Positions 14,666 to 23,629 of a DNA stretch of 39,567 bases are shown here, piece after piece. Every line of letters starts with the position of its first letter. Positions within the stretch are counted from its first letter, which is position 1. This stretch comes from an uncultured Prevotella sp. (lineage in GTDB: Bacteria > Bacteroidota > Bacteroidia > Bacteroidales > Bacteroidaceae): contig CAMHAM010000026.1 in NCBI GenBank assembly GCA_946183415.1, forward strand, positions 1-39,567. The letters run 5' to 3'. Under the pieces are notes generated by a model. The model ran no database searches. It had not been told where the DNA came from and saw nothing but the letters and a program-made list of their open reading frames with translations. Both the position numbers and the translations under genes were made by a program.

Positions 14666-16912
14666 TTGTTCACAGACATTATCCTCCCTCTGCCGCTCGA
14701 CGGGGTGTTTACCTATTCTGTTCCACAGGCGTTGGAGGGACAGGTAAAACGAGGCGTTCGTGTGCTTGTCCCTTTGGGCAGGAACAAAACCTATGTAGGC
14801 ATCATTTCTGAAGTACATGATAAGAAACCTGAAGGATATCAGACGAAAGATATTCTTCAGGTTCTTGATTCTTCCCCTATACTGCTTGATTCCCAGTTAC
14901 ATCTTTGGCAGTGGATAGCTGACTATTACATGTCTCCTATTGGAGAGGTCTATAAAGCAGCTTTACCTGCTGGACTGAAAGCAGAAGACGGCTACAGGCC
15001 AAGAACAGAAACCTATATTGAACTGTCGCAGAAGTTCAGGAACGAAGCTGCGATTCATGTCGCCTTGAACCTGCTGCAACGGGCACCAAAGCAACTGGCG
15101 GCTTTCGTTGATTATCTTTCTCTATCTGGATGGGATAGGAATGAGCCGCAAGAGATAACACGTGACGAGCTTTTGAATCAAGGGCACACGCTTCCCACGT
15201 TGTCAGCCCTGGTCAAACGCGGCCTTTTGCAACTTTATGAGCGCGAAGTGGGCAGACTGAATCATGGTGGAGAAACCTGTTTCGAGAAGATCAAGCCGCT
15301 CAGTCAAGTCCAGCAGGATGCTTTCAACCAAATACAGTTCTCTTTCTTGCAGAAGAACGTAACTTTGCTGCATGGTGTAACCTCCAGCGGGAAGACGGAA
15401 ATCTATATCCATCTGATCAGACAGGCTCTCGAAAAGAAAAAGCAGGTGCTTTATCTCTTGCCTGAAATTGCACTGACTGTTCAGATGATGGAGCGCCTGC
15501 AACGGGTGTTTGGTAATCGTTTGGGAATCTACCATTCCAAATATAGTGATGCTGAGCGTGTCGAGATTTGGCAAAAACAACTTTCAGCGCATCCTTATGA
15601 TGTGATTCTTGGAGCACGCAGTGCCGTGTTTCTTCCATTTCAGAATCTTGGATTAGTTATTGTTGACGAAGAGCATGAAACCTCTTATAAGCAACAAGAC
15701 CCGATGCCTCGTTATCATGCTCGTTCAGCTGCCATCGTGTTGGCACAAATGTTTGGCGCAAAGACACTTTTAGGCACTGCTACGCCATCCTTGGAAACCT
15801 ATCATAATGCCAAGATTGGGAAGTTCGGGATCGTGGAACTATTCCAACGCTATCAAGGTATCGAGCTGCCAGAGATCCAGATTGTAGATATCAAAGACTT
15901 GCAACATCGTAAGATGATGAACGGTCCCTTCTCTCCTGTATTATTAAGTAAGGTACGCGAGGCATTGGAACGAGGTGAGCAGGTTATCCTATTCCAAAAC
16001 CGTCGTGGCTATGCACCCGTGGTTGAGTGTAAACAATGTGGCTGGGTGCCTCATTGCCAGCATTGTGACGTGTCATTGACGTTCCACCGTCATCTGAATC
16101 AGCTTTCGTGTCATTATTGTGGTTATACTTATCAGGTTCCTACCGAATGCCCGAACTGCGGCTGTACTCAACTGCAAACGAAAGGCTATGGCACAGAGAA
16201 GATAGAAGCAGAGGTGCATGATATTTTCCCTGATGCTCGTATTGCCCGTATGGATCTTGACACAACCCGCAGTCGTCAGGCCTATGAGAGGATTATTGGA
16301 GATTTCTCATCGGGACGGACCAATCTTCTGATCGGTACTCAGATGATATCGAAAGGGCTTGATTTTGATAAGGTCAGTGTGGTTGGGATTCTCAATGCCG
16401 ATTCAATGCTAAACTATCCTGATTTCCGTGCTTACGAGCATGCGTTTATGATGATGTCGCAAGTCAGCGGGCGTGCAGGGCGGAAAGGGAAGCGTGGCCT
16501 CGTGATTCTTCAGACCAAGAGCCCGGATCTGCCAATAATCCAGCAGGTCGTCCGTCATGACTACTCCTCCTTCTATCGTCTTCTGATAACTGAGCGCCAG
16601 CAGTTCCTGTATCCTCCTTTCTCCCGTCTGATCTACGTGTTCCTGAAACATCGGGATGACAGGACTGTCGAAACTGCGAGTATCGAGATGGTCAGCCGTT
16701 TGCGCCAGTGGTTTGGAGCACGGGCACTCGGGCCCGACAAGCCGGCTATTGCCAAGGTGAAGTCACTCTCTATTCGAAAACTCGTTTTGAAGTTCGAGTC
16801 AGGTATCAATATGTCCGAAGTGCGCAAATATTTAGCGCTTGCCCAGCAGCAGATGCTGCAAGACAAGCGCTATAGTTCCCTTCAAATCTACTACGACGTC
16901 GATCCTTTGTAA
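14666..16912 (+). CDS. priA: Primosomal protein N' (PriA helicase)
   Basis: 748 aa. PriA recognises stalled replication forks and restarts replication by loading the helicase. N-terminal 3'BD opening DIILPLPLDGVFTYSVP, Walker A GVTSSGKTEIYIHL (about 238-251), DEEH box VIVDEEHETSYKQ, helicase motif TATPSLET, then the zinc-binding cysteines (CKQCGW, CQHCDV, CHYCGYTY, CPNCGC; about 452-510), GYGTEKIE and SQVSGRAGRKG. All key motifs are intact. The start is the non-canonical TTG at 14666, because the family N-terminus begins exactly there and a stop codon lies 6 nt upstream in frame. Its stop is only 2 nt from the stop of the convergent porin gene. Confidence 0.95.
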   Translation: MFTDIILPLPLDGVFTYSVPQALEGQVKRGVRVLVPLGRNKTYVGIISEVHDKKPEGYQTKDILQVLDSSPILLDSQLHLWQWIADYYMSPIGEVYKAALPAGLKAEDGYRPRTETYIELSQKFRNEAAIHVALNLLQRAPKQLAAFVDYLSLSGWDRNEPQEITRDELLNQGHTLPTLSALVKRGLLQLYEREVGRLNHGGETCFEKIKPLSQVQQDAFNQIQFSFLQKNVTLLHGVTSSGKTEIYIHLIRQALEKKKQVLYLLPEIALTVQMMERLQRVFGNRLGIYHSKYSDAERVEIWQKQLSAHPYDVILGARSAVFLPFQNLGLVIVDEEHETSYKQQDPMPRYHARSAAIVLAQMFGAKTLLGTATPSLETYHNAKIGKFGIVELFQRYQGIELPEIQIVDIKDLQHRKMMNGPFSPVLLSKVREALERGEQVILFQNRRGYAPVVECKQCGWVPHCQHCDVSLTFHRHLNQLSCHYCGYTYQVPTECPNCGCTQLQTKGYGTEKIEAEVHDIFPDARIARMDLDTTRSRQAYERIIGDFSSGRTNLLIGTQMISKGLDFDKVSVVGILNADSMLNYPDFRAYEHAFMMMSQVSGRAGRKGKRGLVILQTKSPDLPIIQQVVRHDYSSFYRLLITERQQFLYPPFSRLIYVFLKHRDDRTVETASIEMVSRLRQWFGARALGPDKPAIAKVKSLSIRKLVLKFESGINMSEVRKYLALAQQQMLQDKRYSSLQIYYDVDPL

Positions 16913-16914
16913 TA

Positions 16915-18516
16915 TTAGAAGTGGAGGTCGCAGCCAATACCCAGCACGCGATTGGTGCGGGTGAAGGTATCGCTGACAAGGGGCTGCGTGGAGGTCACTT
17001 TCTCATAGTTGCCATAGTTGGTTTGGAAATAGGCGGCCTTGAGCGTCACCACATTGGAAGCTTTATAGTTGAAACCGAAGCCTAAGCTGTAGCTGTTGAC
17101 AACAAACGACATGTCGTTCATGTAGGCATCCGTCAGCTGGTAGCGTGTCAGCTGTCCGCCAGCAGAGATGGTCAGCCTCTTGGTGACATCCCATTCAGCA
17201 CCGCCCAGATACTCGTTGGTACCTCCGTCGAGCAGTTCCTGAGAGTTGTTATACCACTTCACATTCTTGTCGAAGAAGTGATGATAACCAATGTTCAGGC
17301 GGACAACATCGCTGACATTCCACATGGCTCCGAGGGCAAGTTGTGCAGGAGAGTCCTCGTCGATCTTCTCACCGTCGCGGAATTTGTTGACAGCTGCTAT
17401 CTCACTGGCCTCGTTGACGGTCGACTCGTTCTTCATGCGGATCTGGGTTTTGAACTCGTACTTGGCTGCAAAGTTGAACTTGCCGACACGATAGTCCACG
17501 CCAATGATGGGGGCGATACCGACACTCGACTGGTTGCAGAGCAGGTTCACACCCTGAGAGTACTTCTGCAGGGCGTTGAGGCTGGTGCTGGTTGTGGCGA
17601 GTTGTGCACCAGAGCCTTCGAGTTGAGCCTTCGTGGCTGTCAGACCCTCGAGTTGGGCTGTCATCTCAGCAGGAACGGGCATTCCGGCTGCTTGATACTG
17701 AGCGATGCCTGCATTTAACTGGTCCATGCCTGCATTCACCTGTTCCAGCGCATTGTTGACATAACTGATGCCGCCGTCGACCATCGCTGTGGCCTGCTGC
17801 ATGAAACTGCCGAAATTAACGTAGCCACCTGCCGTCTTGACTTGAATATTACTGATCTTGGCCTTATAGGTGGCATTGCCGTAGAGCAGTCGCAGACCAC
17901 CATAGACAGAAAGGTTGTCCGTAATCTTATAGGCAGCACCGAGCTGGAAGCCAAAATAGTACTGGCGTCCCTGCATATAGCCGTCCATATCGTAGCCGCT
18001 TACGCCAGGAGCAGGCTGCCCGAGGGCTGCGGCTATCTGGTCGAGTCCGCCCAGCTGGTGGGCGATGCCGCCAACGACACTCTCGAAGGAACCCAGGCCG
18101 TCAGCAAATTCACAGCTGCCGCCACCGCCAGGGACGGAGAAGTTGAATTGTATGCTCCAGTCGCCTTTGTTATAGGCGGCCTGGATGGAGGGTATGCAAG
18201 GAGCATCGGCCACACCCTCGAAAGTCTTCTGGGTCTGTCCGTTGTTCTTACGCCCTAAAGCAAATACGGGATTGTTGCTTGTGATGGTACGTGTCTGGTG
18301 GGCATACTGCCAGTTAAGTCCGAGATGGAAACCCTCAGGAAGGAAGGCTACACCTGCCGGATTGCTGTAGACTCCGTCGAGGCCGATGGCTGCATCGCGG
18401 GCAGGATTCCTCAGAAAGTCGATACTCTGGTTTGTGTTGGTTAAAATACCTCCAGCCGTTGCTGTGGTTGTGGCTGCCAGCATCACGCTGGTGAACACTG
18501 CATAGATTTTTTTCAT
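16915..18516 (-). CDS. FadL/TodX-type outer-membrane transport protein
   Basis: 533 aa from the ATG at 18516. Signal peptide (KKIYAVFTSVMLAATTTATA) followed by GGILTNTNQSIDFLRNPARDAAIGLDGVYSNPAGVAFLPEGFHLGLNW, the hallmark N-terminal hatch of the OMPP1/FadL/TodX family, then a long beta-barrel to a C-terminal GIGCDLHF. FadL-type barrels take up hydrophobic compounds such as fatty acids. An unusual Gln/Ala-rich helical insertion (about residues 265-330, with repeated AGMDQLNAGIAQYQAAGMP-like helices) interrupts the barrel. A more upstream ATG (18528) is possible; a -7 box at 18549-18556 fits either. Clustered TTGCACAAAT motifs lie upstream. Confidence 0.85.
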   Translation of the reverse strand: MKKIYAVFTSVMLAATTTATAGGILTNTNQSIDFLRNPARDAAIGLDGVYSNPAGVAFLPEGFHLGLNWQYAHQTRTITSNNPVFALGRKNNGQTQKTFEGVADAPCIPSIQAAYNKGDWSIQFNFSVPGGGGSCEFADGLGSFESVVGGIAHQLGGLDQIAAALGQPAPGVSGYDMDGYMQGRQYYFGFQLGAAYKITDNLSVYGGLRLLYGNATYKAKISNIQVKTAGGYVNFGSFMQQATAMVDGGISYVNNALEQVNAGMDQLNAGIAQYQAAGMPVPAEMTAQLEGLTATKAQLEGSGAQLATTSTSLNALQKYSQGVNLLCNQSSVGIAPIIGVDYRVGKFNFAAKYEFKTQIRMKNESTVNEASEIAAVNKFRDGEKIDEDSPAQLALGAMWNVSDVVRLNIGYHHFFDKNVKWYNNSQELLDGGTNEYLGGAEWDVTKRLTISAGGQLTRYQLTDAYMNDMSFVVNSYSLGFGFNYKASNVVTLKAAYFQTNYGNYEKVTSTQPLVSDTFTRTNRVLGIGCDLHF

Positions 18517-18548
18517 ATCCTTAAACATCTTTTTACTAAAATCGGGTG

Positions 18549-18556
18549 CAAAGGTA
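18549..18556 (-). promoter_or_regulatory. -7 box of the FadL-type porin gene
   Basis: On the minus strand TACCTTTG matches TAnnTTTG, about 33 nt before ATG 18516. No good -33 TTTG is seen at 19-21 nt, and the region is instead filled by TTGCACAAAT copies, which could mean activator dependence. Confidence 0.55.
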
Positions 18557-18562
18557 TATCTA

Positions 18563-18688
18563 TTGCACAAATTATCTCCGTTTGCGCACACAATATTAAC
18601 AACCATTAACTAAAAGAGGGGAGGTTCTTGCACAAAATTCCTTATTTGTGCAACTTTTTCTTGCACAAATGAAACCTAAAGTGTGCAA
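18563..18688. repeat. Cluster of TTGCACAAAT motifs in both orientations
   Basis: TTGCACAAAT at 18563-18572, TTGCACAAAA at 18628-18637, its inverse ATTTGTGCAA at 18644-18653, and TTGCACAAAT at 18661-18670, with weaker forms at 18582 (ttgcgcacac) and 18681 (gtgtgcaa). Two of them make a palindrome (18628-18653). The cluster lies between the HD-phosphodiesterase stop and the porin promoter. Confidence 0.7.
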
Positions 18689-18695
18689 TCCCGCC

Positions 18696-20747
18696 TTACT
18701 TTTTCATCTCAGGATAACTGATTCGGGTATGATAAATAGTTTTCAGTTTCTCGATCAATACGGTTTTAGCATAAGCTATGTCACGGAATGTGATAGGGCA
18801 CTCCTTGAAATAACCCTCAGCCACCTGAGTGTCGATAAGTTTGTTGACTAGTTCCCGGATGGTCTTCTCTGTATAATCTGGCAGTGAGCGCGATGCTGCC
18901 TCAACGGTGTCGGCCATCATCAGTATAGCCTGCTCTTTAGTAAAGGGGTTAGGTCCAGGGTAGGTAAAGAGCAGATCGTCTACTGTATCATTGGGGTGCT
19001 CTGTTTTATACTTCACATAGAAATACTTGGCTTTGCCTTGTCCGTGATGAGTGGAGATGAATTCCTTGATAACGTTGGGCAGATTATACTTGTCTGCTAG
19101 TTTGACACCCTCAGTAACATGGCTGATAATCATCTGAGCACTGTCAATAGCCCCCATTTTCTCATGAGGATTAACGCCAGATTGGTTTTCTGTAAAATAA
19201 ATAGGATTGATAATCTTTCCAATATCATGGTACATGGCGCCTGTGCGTACCAATTGACTCTTTCCTCCAATCTTATTAGCAATCTCTGCCGCCAGATTTC
19301 CTACTTGGATTGAGTGCTGGAATGTACCTGGAGCCACCTCACTCATCTTCCTGAGAAGTGACTTGTTCATATCCGACAGTTCGATGAGTGTAATATTGGA
19401 TGTAAAGCCAAATGCTTTCTCTATCAGATAGAGCAAGGGGTATGAGCAGAACAGTAAAAGACCGTTGATGGCCAGATAATTATATTCACTATAACTGATC
19501 TTCATGAGGTCGTCGTTTCTGATCCAGTCCATTGACAAGTTGGTGAATGCTGCTGCCATAGTTACAAACACGGCGGTCCAGAACAACTGGGAACGGCTGG
19601 AAAGTTCACGCAGCGAGAAAATAGCCACCAGTCCTGCCACCAGTTCAACAGTGATGAATTCCAATGGATATTGTAGGAAGCTGGCGCAGATGAGGATCAT
19701 CGTTACATGAGCCATGAAAGCTGTGCGTGAATCCATGAACACTCTGATGAAGATTGGCACCATGGCAAACGGTATGATATAGACATGCAGGATGCTGTGC
19801 TTTACCATCAGAGATGCAAAGACAACAAAGATGATAATAAGCGCATAAAGCATGGTCGTGGAGCGCATCTTGTCAAAATAGTCCTTACGGAACAGCGTCA
19901 AGAATATGGTGAAACAGATGATGAGTATGGCGACATATAGAATCTGTCCCATGATGGTCAGACTTAGTTGCTGATTGTCCGTCTCTCGCCGCTCAGTTTC
20001 CTTCTCGAATGATCTCAGAATCTCGTAAGTCTTAGCGTCGACAATGTCACCACGGTCAATGATTTTCTGACCGCGCTGCACAAGGCCACTGGCCAGTGGA
20101 ATACTGTTGCGCAAATCGTTGAGGGCAGCCTCACTCCTTTCTTTGTCGTAGACGAGATTGGGCGTAATATAATCATTCAGATTGCATTTCTGAAGAATCT
20201 CGCGATGGGCAGCCAGGGACTCATCAAGGAAGATCTGCTCATAAGCTGAAACGACAGAATGAACTTTGACAATCTTCATGCTGATGGCATCTTTGCCATT
20301 GATGATGCGGATATTCCGTGACGTATCCTTATTCAGTCTGGCATATTCAGAACTGTTCATGATGCCCTGGGCATACAGGCTGCGAAGACGATTGGCTACG
20401 ATACTGATATAATCTTTGGGCAGTCCGGGAATTCCGTTGTTGTAATCCTTGGCAAACTGACGGATTTGTTTGTTCACGACATCCTCATTAAATATATAAT
20501 AAGGTTCGTATTGTTTCATCAGACTGTCGCGCTCAGCTTTTACAACTTCATCGCTTTTGTAGATGGGGAAATCAAAGGGTGCCTTAATATCTGAATAGAC
20601 CCATGGCTTTCCTCTTTCTATCTTGAAATTACTGTTACTGGTTCTTGGCATCATCCAGACGATGATGGCAACGGTGCCAATGATGAAAGCGGAACGAATG
20701 AGGAAATCGCGCCACGTAACGTCGTTTTTGATGTTGAAACTGCTCAT
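18696..20747 (-). CDS. 7TM-HD family phosphohydrolase, PgpH-like (probable c-di-AMP phosphodiesterase)
   Basis: 683 aa. One N-terminal membrane helix (FLIRSAFIIGTVAIIVWMM), an extracytoplasmic 7TMR-HDED region (about 40-270), seven membrane helices (about 280-460) and a cytoplasmic HD domain: FQHSIQVGNLAAEIA, then TGAMYHDIGKIINPIYF with the His-Asp pair, EKMGAIDSAQMIISHV, FISTHHGQG and MMADTVEAASR. This is the architecture of PgpH, which cleaves cyclic di-AMP to pApA; substrate assignment is by family. The HD metal ligands are all intact. The gene is transcribed divergently from gltX and has a -7 box on the minus strand at 20776-20783 (CAAAGATA on the given strand). Confidence 0.92.
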   Translation of the reverse strand: MSSFNIKNDVTWRDFLIRSAFIIGTVAIIVWMMPRTSNSNFKIERGKPWVYSDIKAPFDFPIYKSDEVVKAERDSLMKQYEPYYIFNEDVVNKQIRQFAKDYNNGIPGLPKDYISIVANRLRSLYAQGIMNSSEYARLNKDTSRNIRIINGKDAISMKIVKVHSVVSAYEQIFLDESLAAHREILQKCNLNDYITPNLVYDKERSEAALNDLRNSIPLASGLVQRGQKIIDRGDIVDAKTYEILRSFEKETERRETDNQQLSLTIMGQILYVAILIICFTIFLTLFRKDYFDKMRSTTMLYALIIIFVVFASLMVKHSILHVYIIPFAMVPIFIRVFMDSRTAFMAHVTMILICASFLQYPLEFITVELVAGLVAIFSLRELSSRSQLFWTAVFVTMAAAFTNLSMDWIRNDDLMKISYSEYNYLAINGLLLFCSYPLLYLIEKAFGFTSNITLIELSDMNKSLLRKMSEVAPGTFQHSIQVGNLAAEIANKIGGKSQLVRTGAMYHDIGKIINPIYFTENQSGVNPHEKMGAIDSAQMIISHVTEGVKLADKYNLPNVIKEFISTHHGQGKAKYFYVKYKTEHPNDTVDDLLFTYPGPNPFTKEQAILMMADTVEAASRSLPDYTEKTIRELVNKLIDTQVAEGYFKECPITFRDIAYAKTVLIEKLKTIYHTRISYPEMKK

Positions 20748-20775
20748 TTATACCTGTTTTATTCTTTTCTCGATG

Positions 20776-20783
20776 CAAAGATA
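20776..20783 (-). promoter_or_regulatory. -7 box of the 7TM-HD phosphodiesterase gene
   Basis: Minus-strand TATCTTTG, 29 nt before the ATG at 20747. The -33 element is poor. Confidence 0.55.
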
Positions 20784-20858
20784 CAAAGAAAATGAGAATT
20801 CTTTGCTTACAAAGCGAATAAAATTCGAATGAAGAATCAAGAATTAAGAAATATTTTG

Positions 20859-20866
20859 TACCTTTG
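20859..20866 (+). promoter_or_regulatory. -7 box of gltX
   Basis: TACCTTTG, 22 nt before ATG 20889. Being downstream of 20829, it argues against the longer 5' reading frame as the true start. Confidence 0.6.
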
Positions 20867-20888
20867 CAGGCAAATTACTATTTTTATC

Positions 20889-22406
20889 ATGTCAGAAAGA
20901 AGAGTTAGAGTACGTTTCGCACCCAGTCCTACTGGTGCATTACATATTGGCGGTGTACGCACAGCCTTGTATAATTATCTGTTTGCCAAGCAGCATGGCG
21001 GTGATTTGGTCTTCCGTATCGAGGATACCGATTCTAATCGTTTCGTGCCAGGTGCCGAAGAGTACATCATCGAGTCGTTTAAGTGGCTTGGCATTAAGTT
21101 CGACGAGGGTGTAAGCTTTGGTGGTGACAAAGGCCCGTATCGTCAGAGCGAGCGTCGAGATATTTATAAGAAATATGTGCAGCAGTTGCTCGATGCCGAT
21201 AAGGCATACATTGCATTCGACACTCCAGAGGAGTTAGAGGCCAAGCGTGCTGAAATCCAGAATTTCCAATATGATTGCCATACTCGTGGCCAGATGCGTA
21301 ACTCTTTGACACTACCAAAGGAAGAGGTGGAAAAGCTGATAGCTGATGGCAAGCAGTATGTGGTTCGCTTCAAGATTGAGGCAGGGCAGGAGGTTCTGGT
21401 CAACGACTTGATTCGTGGAGAGGTGCGTGTGAAGAGCGACATCCTCGACGACAAGGTGCTCTATAAGAGTGCAGACCAGTTGCCAACTTATCATTTGGCA
21501 AACATTGTCGATGACCACCTGATGGAAATCTCACATGTGATTCGTGGTGAGGAGTGGCTGCCTTCAGCTCCATTACATGTACTGCTTTATCAGGCATTTG
21601 GCTGGGAGGAAACGATGCCACAGTTTGCACACTTGCCGTTGTTATTGAAGCCTGATGGTAAGGGTAAGCTCTCTAAGCGAGATGGTGATCGTCTGGGATT
21701 CCCTGTATTCCCATTGCTTTGGAAGGATCCAAAGACTGGCGAGACTTCCCGTGGCTATCGCGAGGATGGCTATTTCCCTGAGGCTGTCATCAATTTCCTC
21801 GCTCTGCTGGGATGGAATCCTGGCACAGAACAGGAGATTTTCTCCCTCGACGAGCTGGTACCTCTCTTCGATATTTCGAAATGCTCAAAGGCTGGTGCCA
21901 AGTTTGCCTTTGAGAAGGCCATCTGGTTTAATCATGAGTATATCCTCAAGAAATCGAATGAGGAAATTTCTGCGCTCTTCGAACCAATGGTCAAAGAGCA
22001 TTGTCCTCATGAGACCTCTGAGCGCATCCTTCAGGTAACCGCCATGATGAAAGATCGTGTCTCATTCGTTCATGAGCTGTGGCCACTTTGCTCATTCTTC
22101 TTTGAGGCTCCAACCACTTACGATGAGAAGACTGTAAAGAAACGCTGGAAGGAAGACTCGGCTCAGGTCATGACAGAACTCATCAGCGTGCTCGAGGGCA
22201 TCGATGATTTCTCACTTGAGAATCAGGAGCAGATTGTCCATGCGTGGGTTGAGCAGAAGGAGTATAAGCTTGGTAATGTGATGAACGCCTGGCGCTTGAC
22301 GCTCGTTGGAGAGGGTAAGGGACCTGGCATGTTCGATATCTCAGCCTTCTTGGGCAAAGAGGAAACAATTGCCAGAATGAAACGTGCGATAGAAGTGTTA
22401 GGCTGA
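20889..22406 (+). CDS. gltX: Glutamyl-tRNA synthetase
   Basis: 505 aa. Class I synthetase that charges tRNA-Glu with glutamate. It begins [32 protein letters not shown], containing the HIGH-type motif (HIGG), and carries KLSKRDGDR, the KMSKS-type loop, at about 257-265. Both active-site signatures are intact. The C-terminal anticodon-binding part runs from about 340, with [12 protein letters not shown] 20889 is chosen because the conserved domain starts at residue 2 and the -7 box lies at 20859-20866; a longer in-frame ATG at 20829 would precede it. The TGA stop overlaps the waaA ATG by one base (TGATG), indicating translational coupling. Confidence 0.96.
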   Translation: MSERRVRVRFAPSPTGALHIGGVRTALYNYLFAKQHGGDLVFRIEDTDSNRFVPGAEEYIIESFKWLGIKFDEGVSFGGDKGPYRQSERRDIYKKYVQQLLDADKAYIAFDTPEELEAKRAEIQNFQYDCHTRGQMRNSLTLPKEEVEKLIADGKQYVVRFKIEAGQEVLVNDLIRGEVRVKSDILDDKVLYKSADQLPTYHLANIVDDHLMEISHVIRGEEWLPSAPLHVLLYQAFGWEETMPQFAHLPLLLKPDGKGKLSKRDGDRLGFPVFPLLWKDPKTGETSRGYREDGYFPEAVINFLALLGWNPGTEQEIFSLDELVPLFDISKCSKAGAKFAFEKAIWFNHEYILKKSNEEISALFEPMVKEHCPHETSERILQVTAMMKDRVSFVHELWPLCSFFFEAPTTYDEKTVKKRWKEDSAQVMTELISVLEGIDDFSLENQEQIVHAWVEQKEYKLGNVMNAWRLTLVGEGKGPGMFDISAFLGKEETIARMKRAIEVLG

Positions 22407-23629
22407 TGATATACAACCTGATTATATATCTGTATCTTCTTGGAGTTGCTATCTATAGCCGCTTCAACGAGAAGGTGCGGAAAATGTGGCGAGGCGAGCG
22501 CGAGGCATTCAAGATCCTGCGCGAGAAAGTGGATCCCAGTGCCAAGTACGTCTGGTTCCATGCAGCCTCGCTGGGAGAGTTCGAGCAGGGACGGCCCCTG
22601 ATGGAGCAGTTGCGCAAGGAGCATCCTGAATACAAGATCCTGCTCACTTTCTTCTCGCCTTCCGGCTATGAGGTCCGCAAGAACTATGAAGGTGCTGATA
22701 TCATTACCTACCTGCCACTCGATACCATCACGAATGCCCGCCGCTTCCTGCGTACAGTCCATCCTGTGATGGCATTCTTCATCAAGTACGAGTTTTGGTA
22801 CAATTATCTGCATATCCTGAAGCATCGACATATTCCAGTTTACAGTGTTTCGAGCATTTTCCGTCCGGATCAGGTGTTCTTCAAGTGGTATGGCCGCCAG
22901 TATGGCCGTGTGCTCAACTGCTTTACTCACTTTTTCGTGCAGAACGAGCTGTCGAAGGAGTTGTTGTCTAAGATTGGCATCACCAGTGTGGATGTCGTGG
23001 GTGATACCCGCTTCGACCGCGTGCTTCAGATTAAGGAGGCCGCCAGGCAGTTGCCTGTCGTTGAGGCTTTCAAGGGCGATTCCAAGGTTTTTGTGGCAGG
23101 CAGTAGCTGGCCCCCCGATGAAGAGATCTTTATCCGTTACTTTAATGAGCACAAGGACTGGAAGCTCATTATTGCGCCCCATGTCATTGGCGAAGATCAT
23201 CTGGAGCAGATTGAGAAACTCCTTGCAGGCCGCAAGATCGTGCGATATAAAGATGCGACTGAAGCGGATGTCAAAGGGGCAGATGTCTTGATAATCAACT
23301 GCTATGGTCTGCTTTCAAGCATCTATAATTATGGTGACGTGGCTTATGTCGGAGGCGGTTTTGGCGTGGGCATCCACAATCTGTTGGAGGCAGCTGTATG
23401 GAATGTGCCCGTATTCTTCGGTCCCAATAACCAGAAGTTCCAAGAAGCTCAGGGACTCAAACAGAATGGTGGTTTCGAGATTCACGACTACGAAGAGTTT
23501 GAGCGCCAGATGAATCGTCTTGTTTCTGATGCCCAATATCTGAAAGAGCAAGGACAGCTGGCAGGACAGTTCGTCAAGGGGCAGGCAGGCGCGACGGCCA
23601 AAGTGCTTGGCAGCATTATTCTTCCTTAA
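22406..23629 (+). CDS. waaA: 3-deoxy-D-manno-octulosonic acid (Kdo) transferase
   Basis: 407 aa. WaaA/KdtA adds Kdo from CMP-Kdo to lipid A at the inner membrane. An N-terminal membrane helix (LIIYLYLLGVAIYSRF) is followed by VWFHAASLGEFEQGRPLMEQL (about 48-68), the conserved glutamate of the GT30 family, then KYEFWYNYL and SSIFRPDQVFFKWYGRQYG, and in the C-terminal half VAGSSWPPDEEI, IIAPHVIGEDH and GGGFGVGIHNLLEAAVWNVPVFFGPNNQKF (nucleotide-binding site). Length is normal for a monofunctional or bifunctional enzyme; the number of Kdo residues added cannot be judged. It overlaps gltX by 1 bp, and its 3' end overlaps the convergent nucleotidase gene by 14 bp. Confidence 0.95.
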   Translation: MIYNLIIYLYLLGVAIYSRFNEKVRKMWRGEREAFKILREKVDPSAKYVWFHAASLGEFEQGRPLMEQLRKEHPEYKILLTFFSPSGYEVRKNYEGADIITYLPLDTITNARRFLRTVHPVMAFFIKYEFWYNYLHILKHRHIPVYSVSSIFRPDQVFFKWYGRQYGRVLNCFTHFFVQNELSKELLSKIGITSVDVVGDTRFDRVLQIKEAARQLPVVEAFKGDSKVFVAGSSWPPDEEIFIRYFNEHKDWKLIIAPHVIGEDHLEQIEKLLAGRKIVRYKDATEADVKGADVLIINCYGLLSSIYNYGDVAYVGGGFGVGIHNLLEAAVWNVPVFFGPNNQKFQEAQGLKQNGGFEIHDYEEFERQMNRLVSDAQYLKEQGQLAGQFVKGQAGATAKVLGSIILP

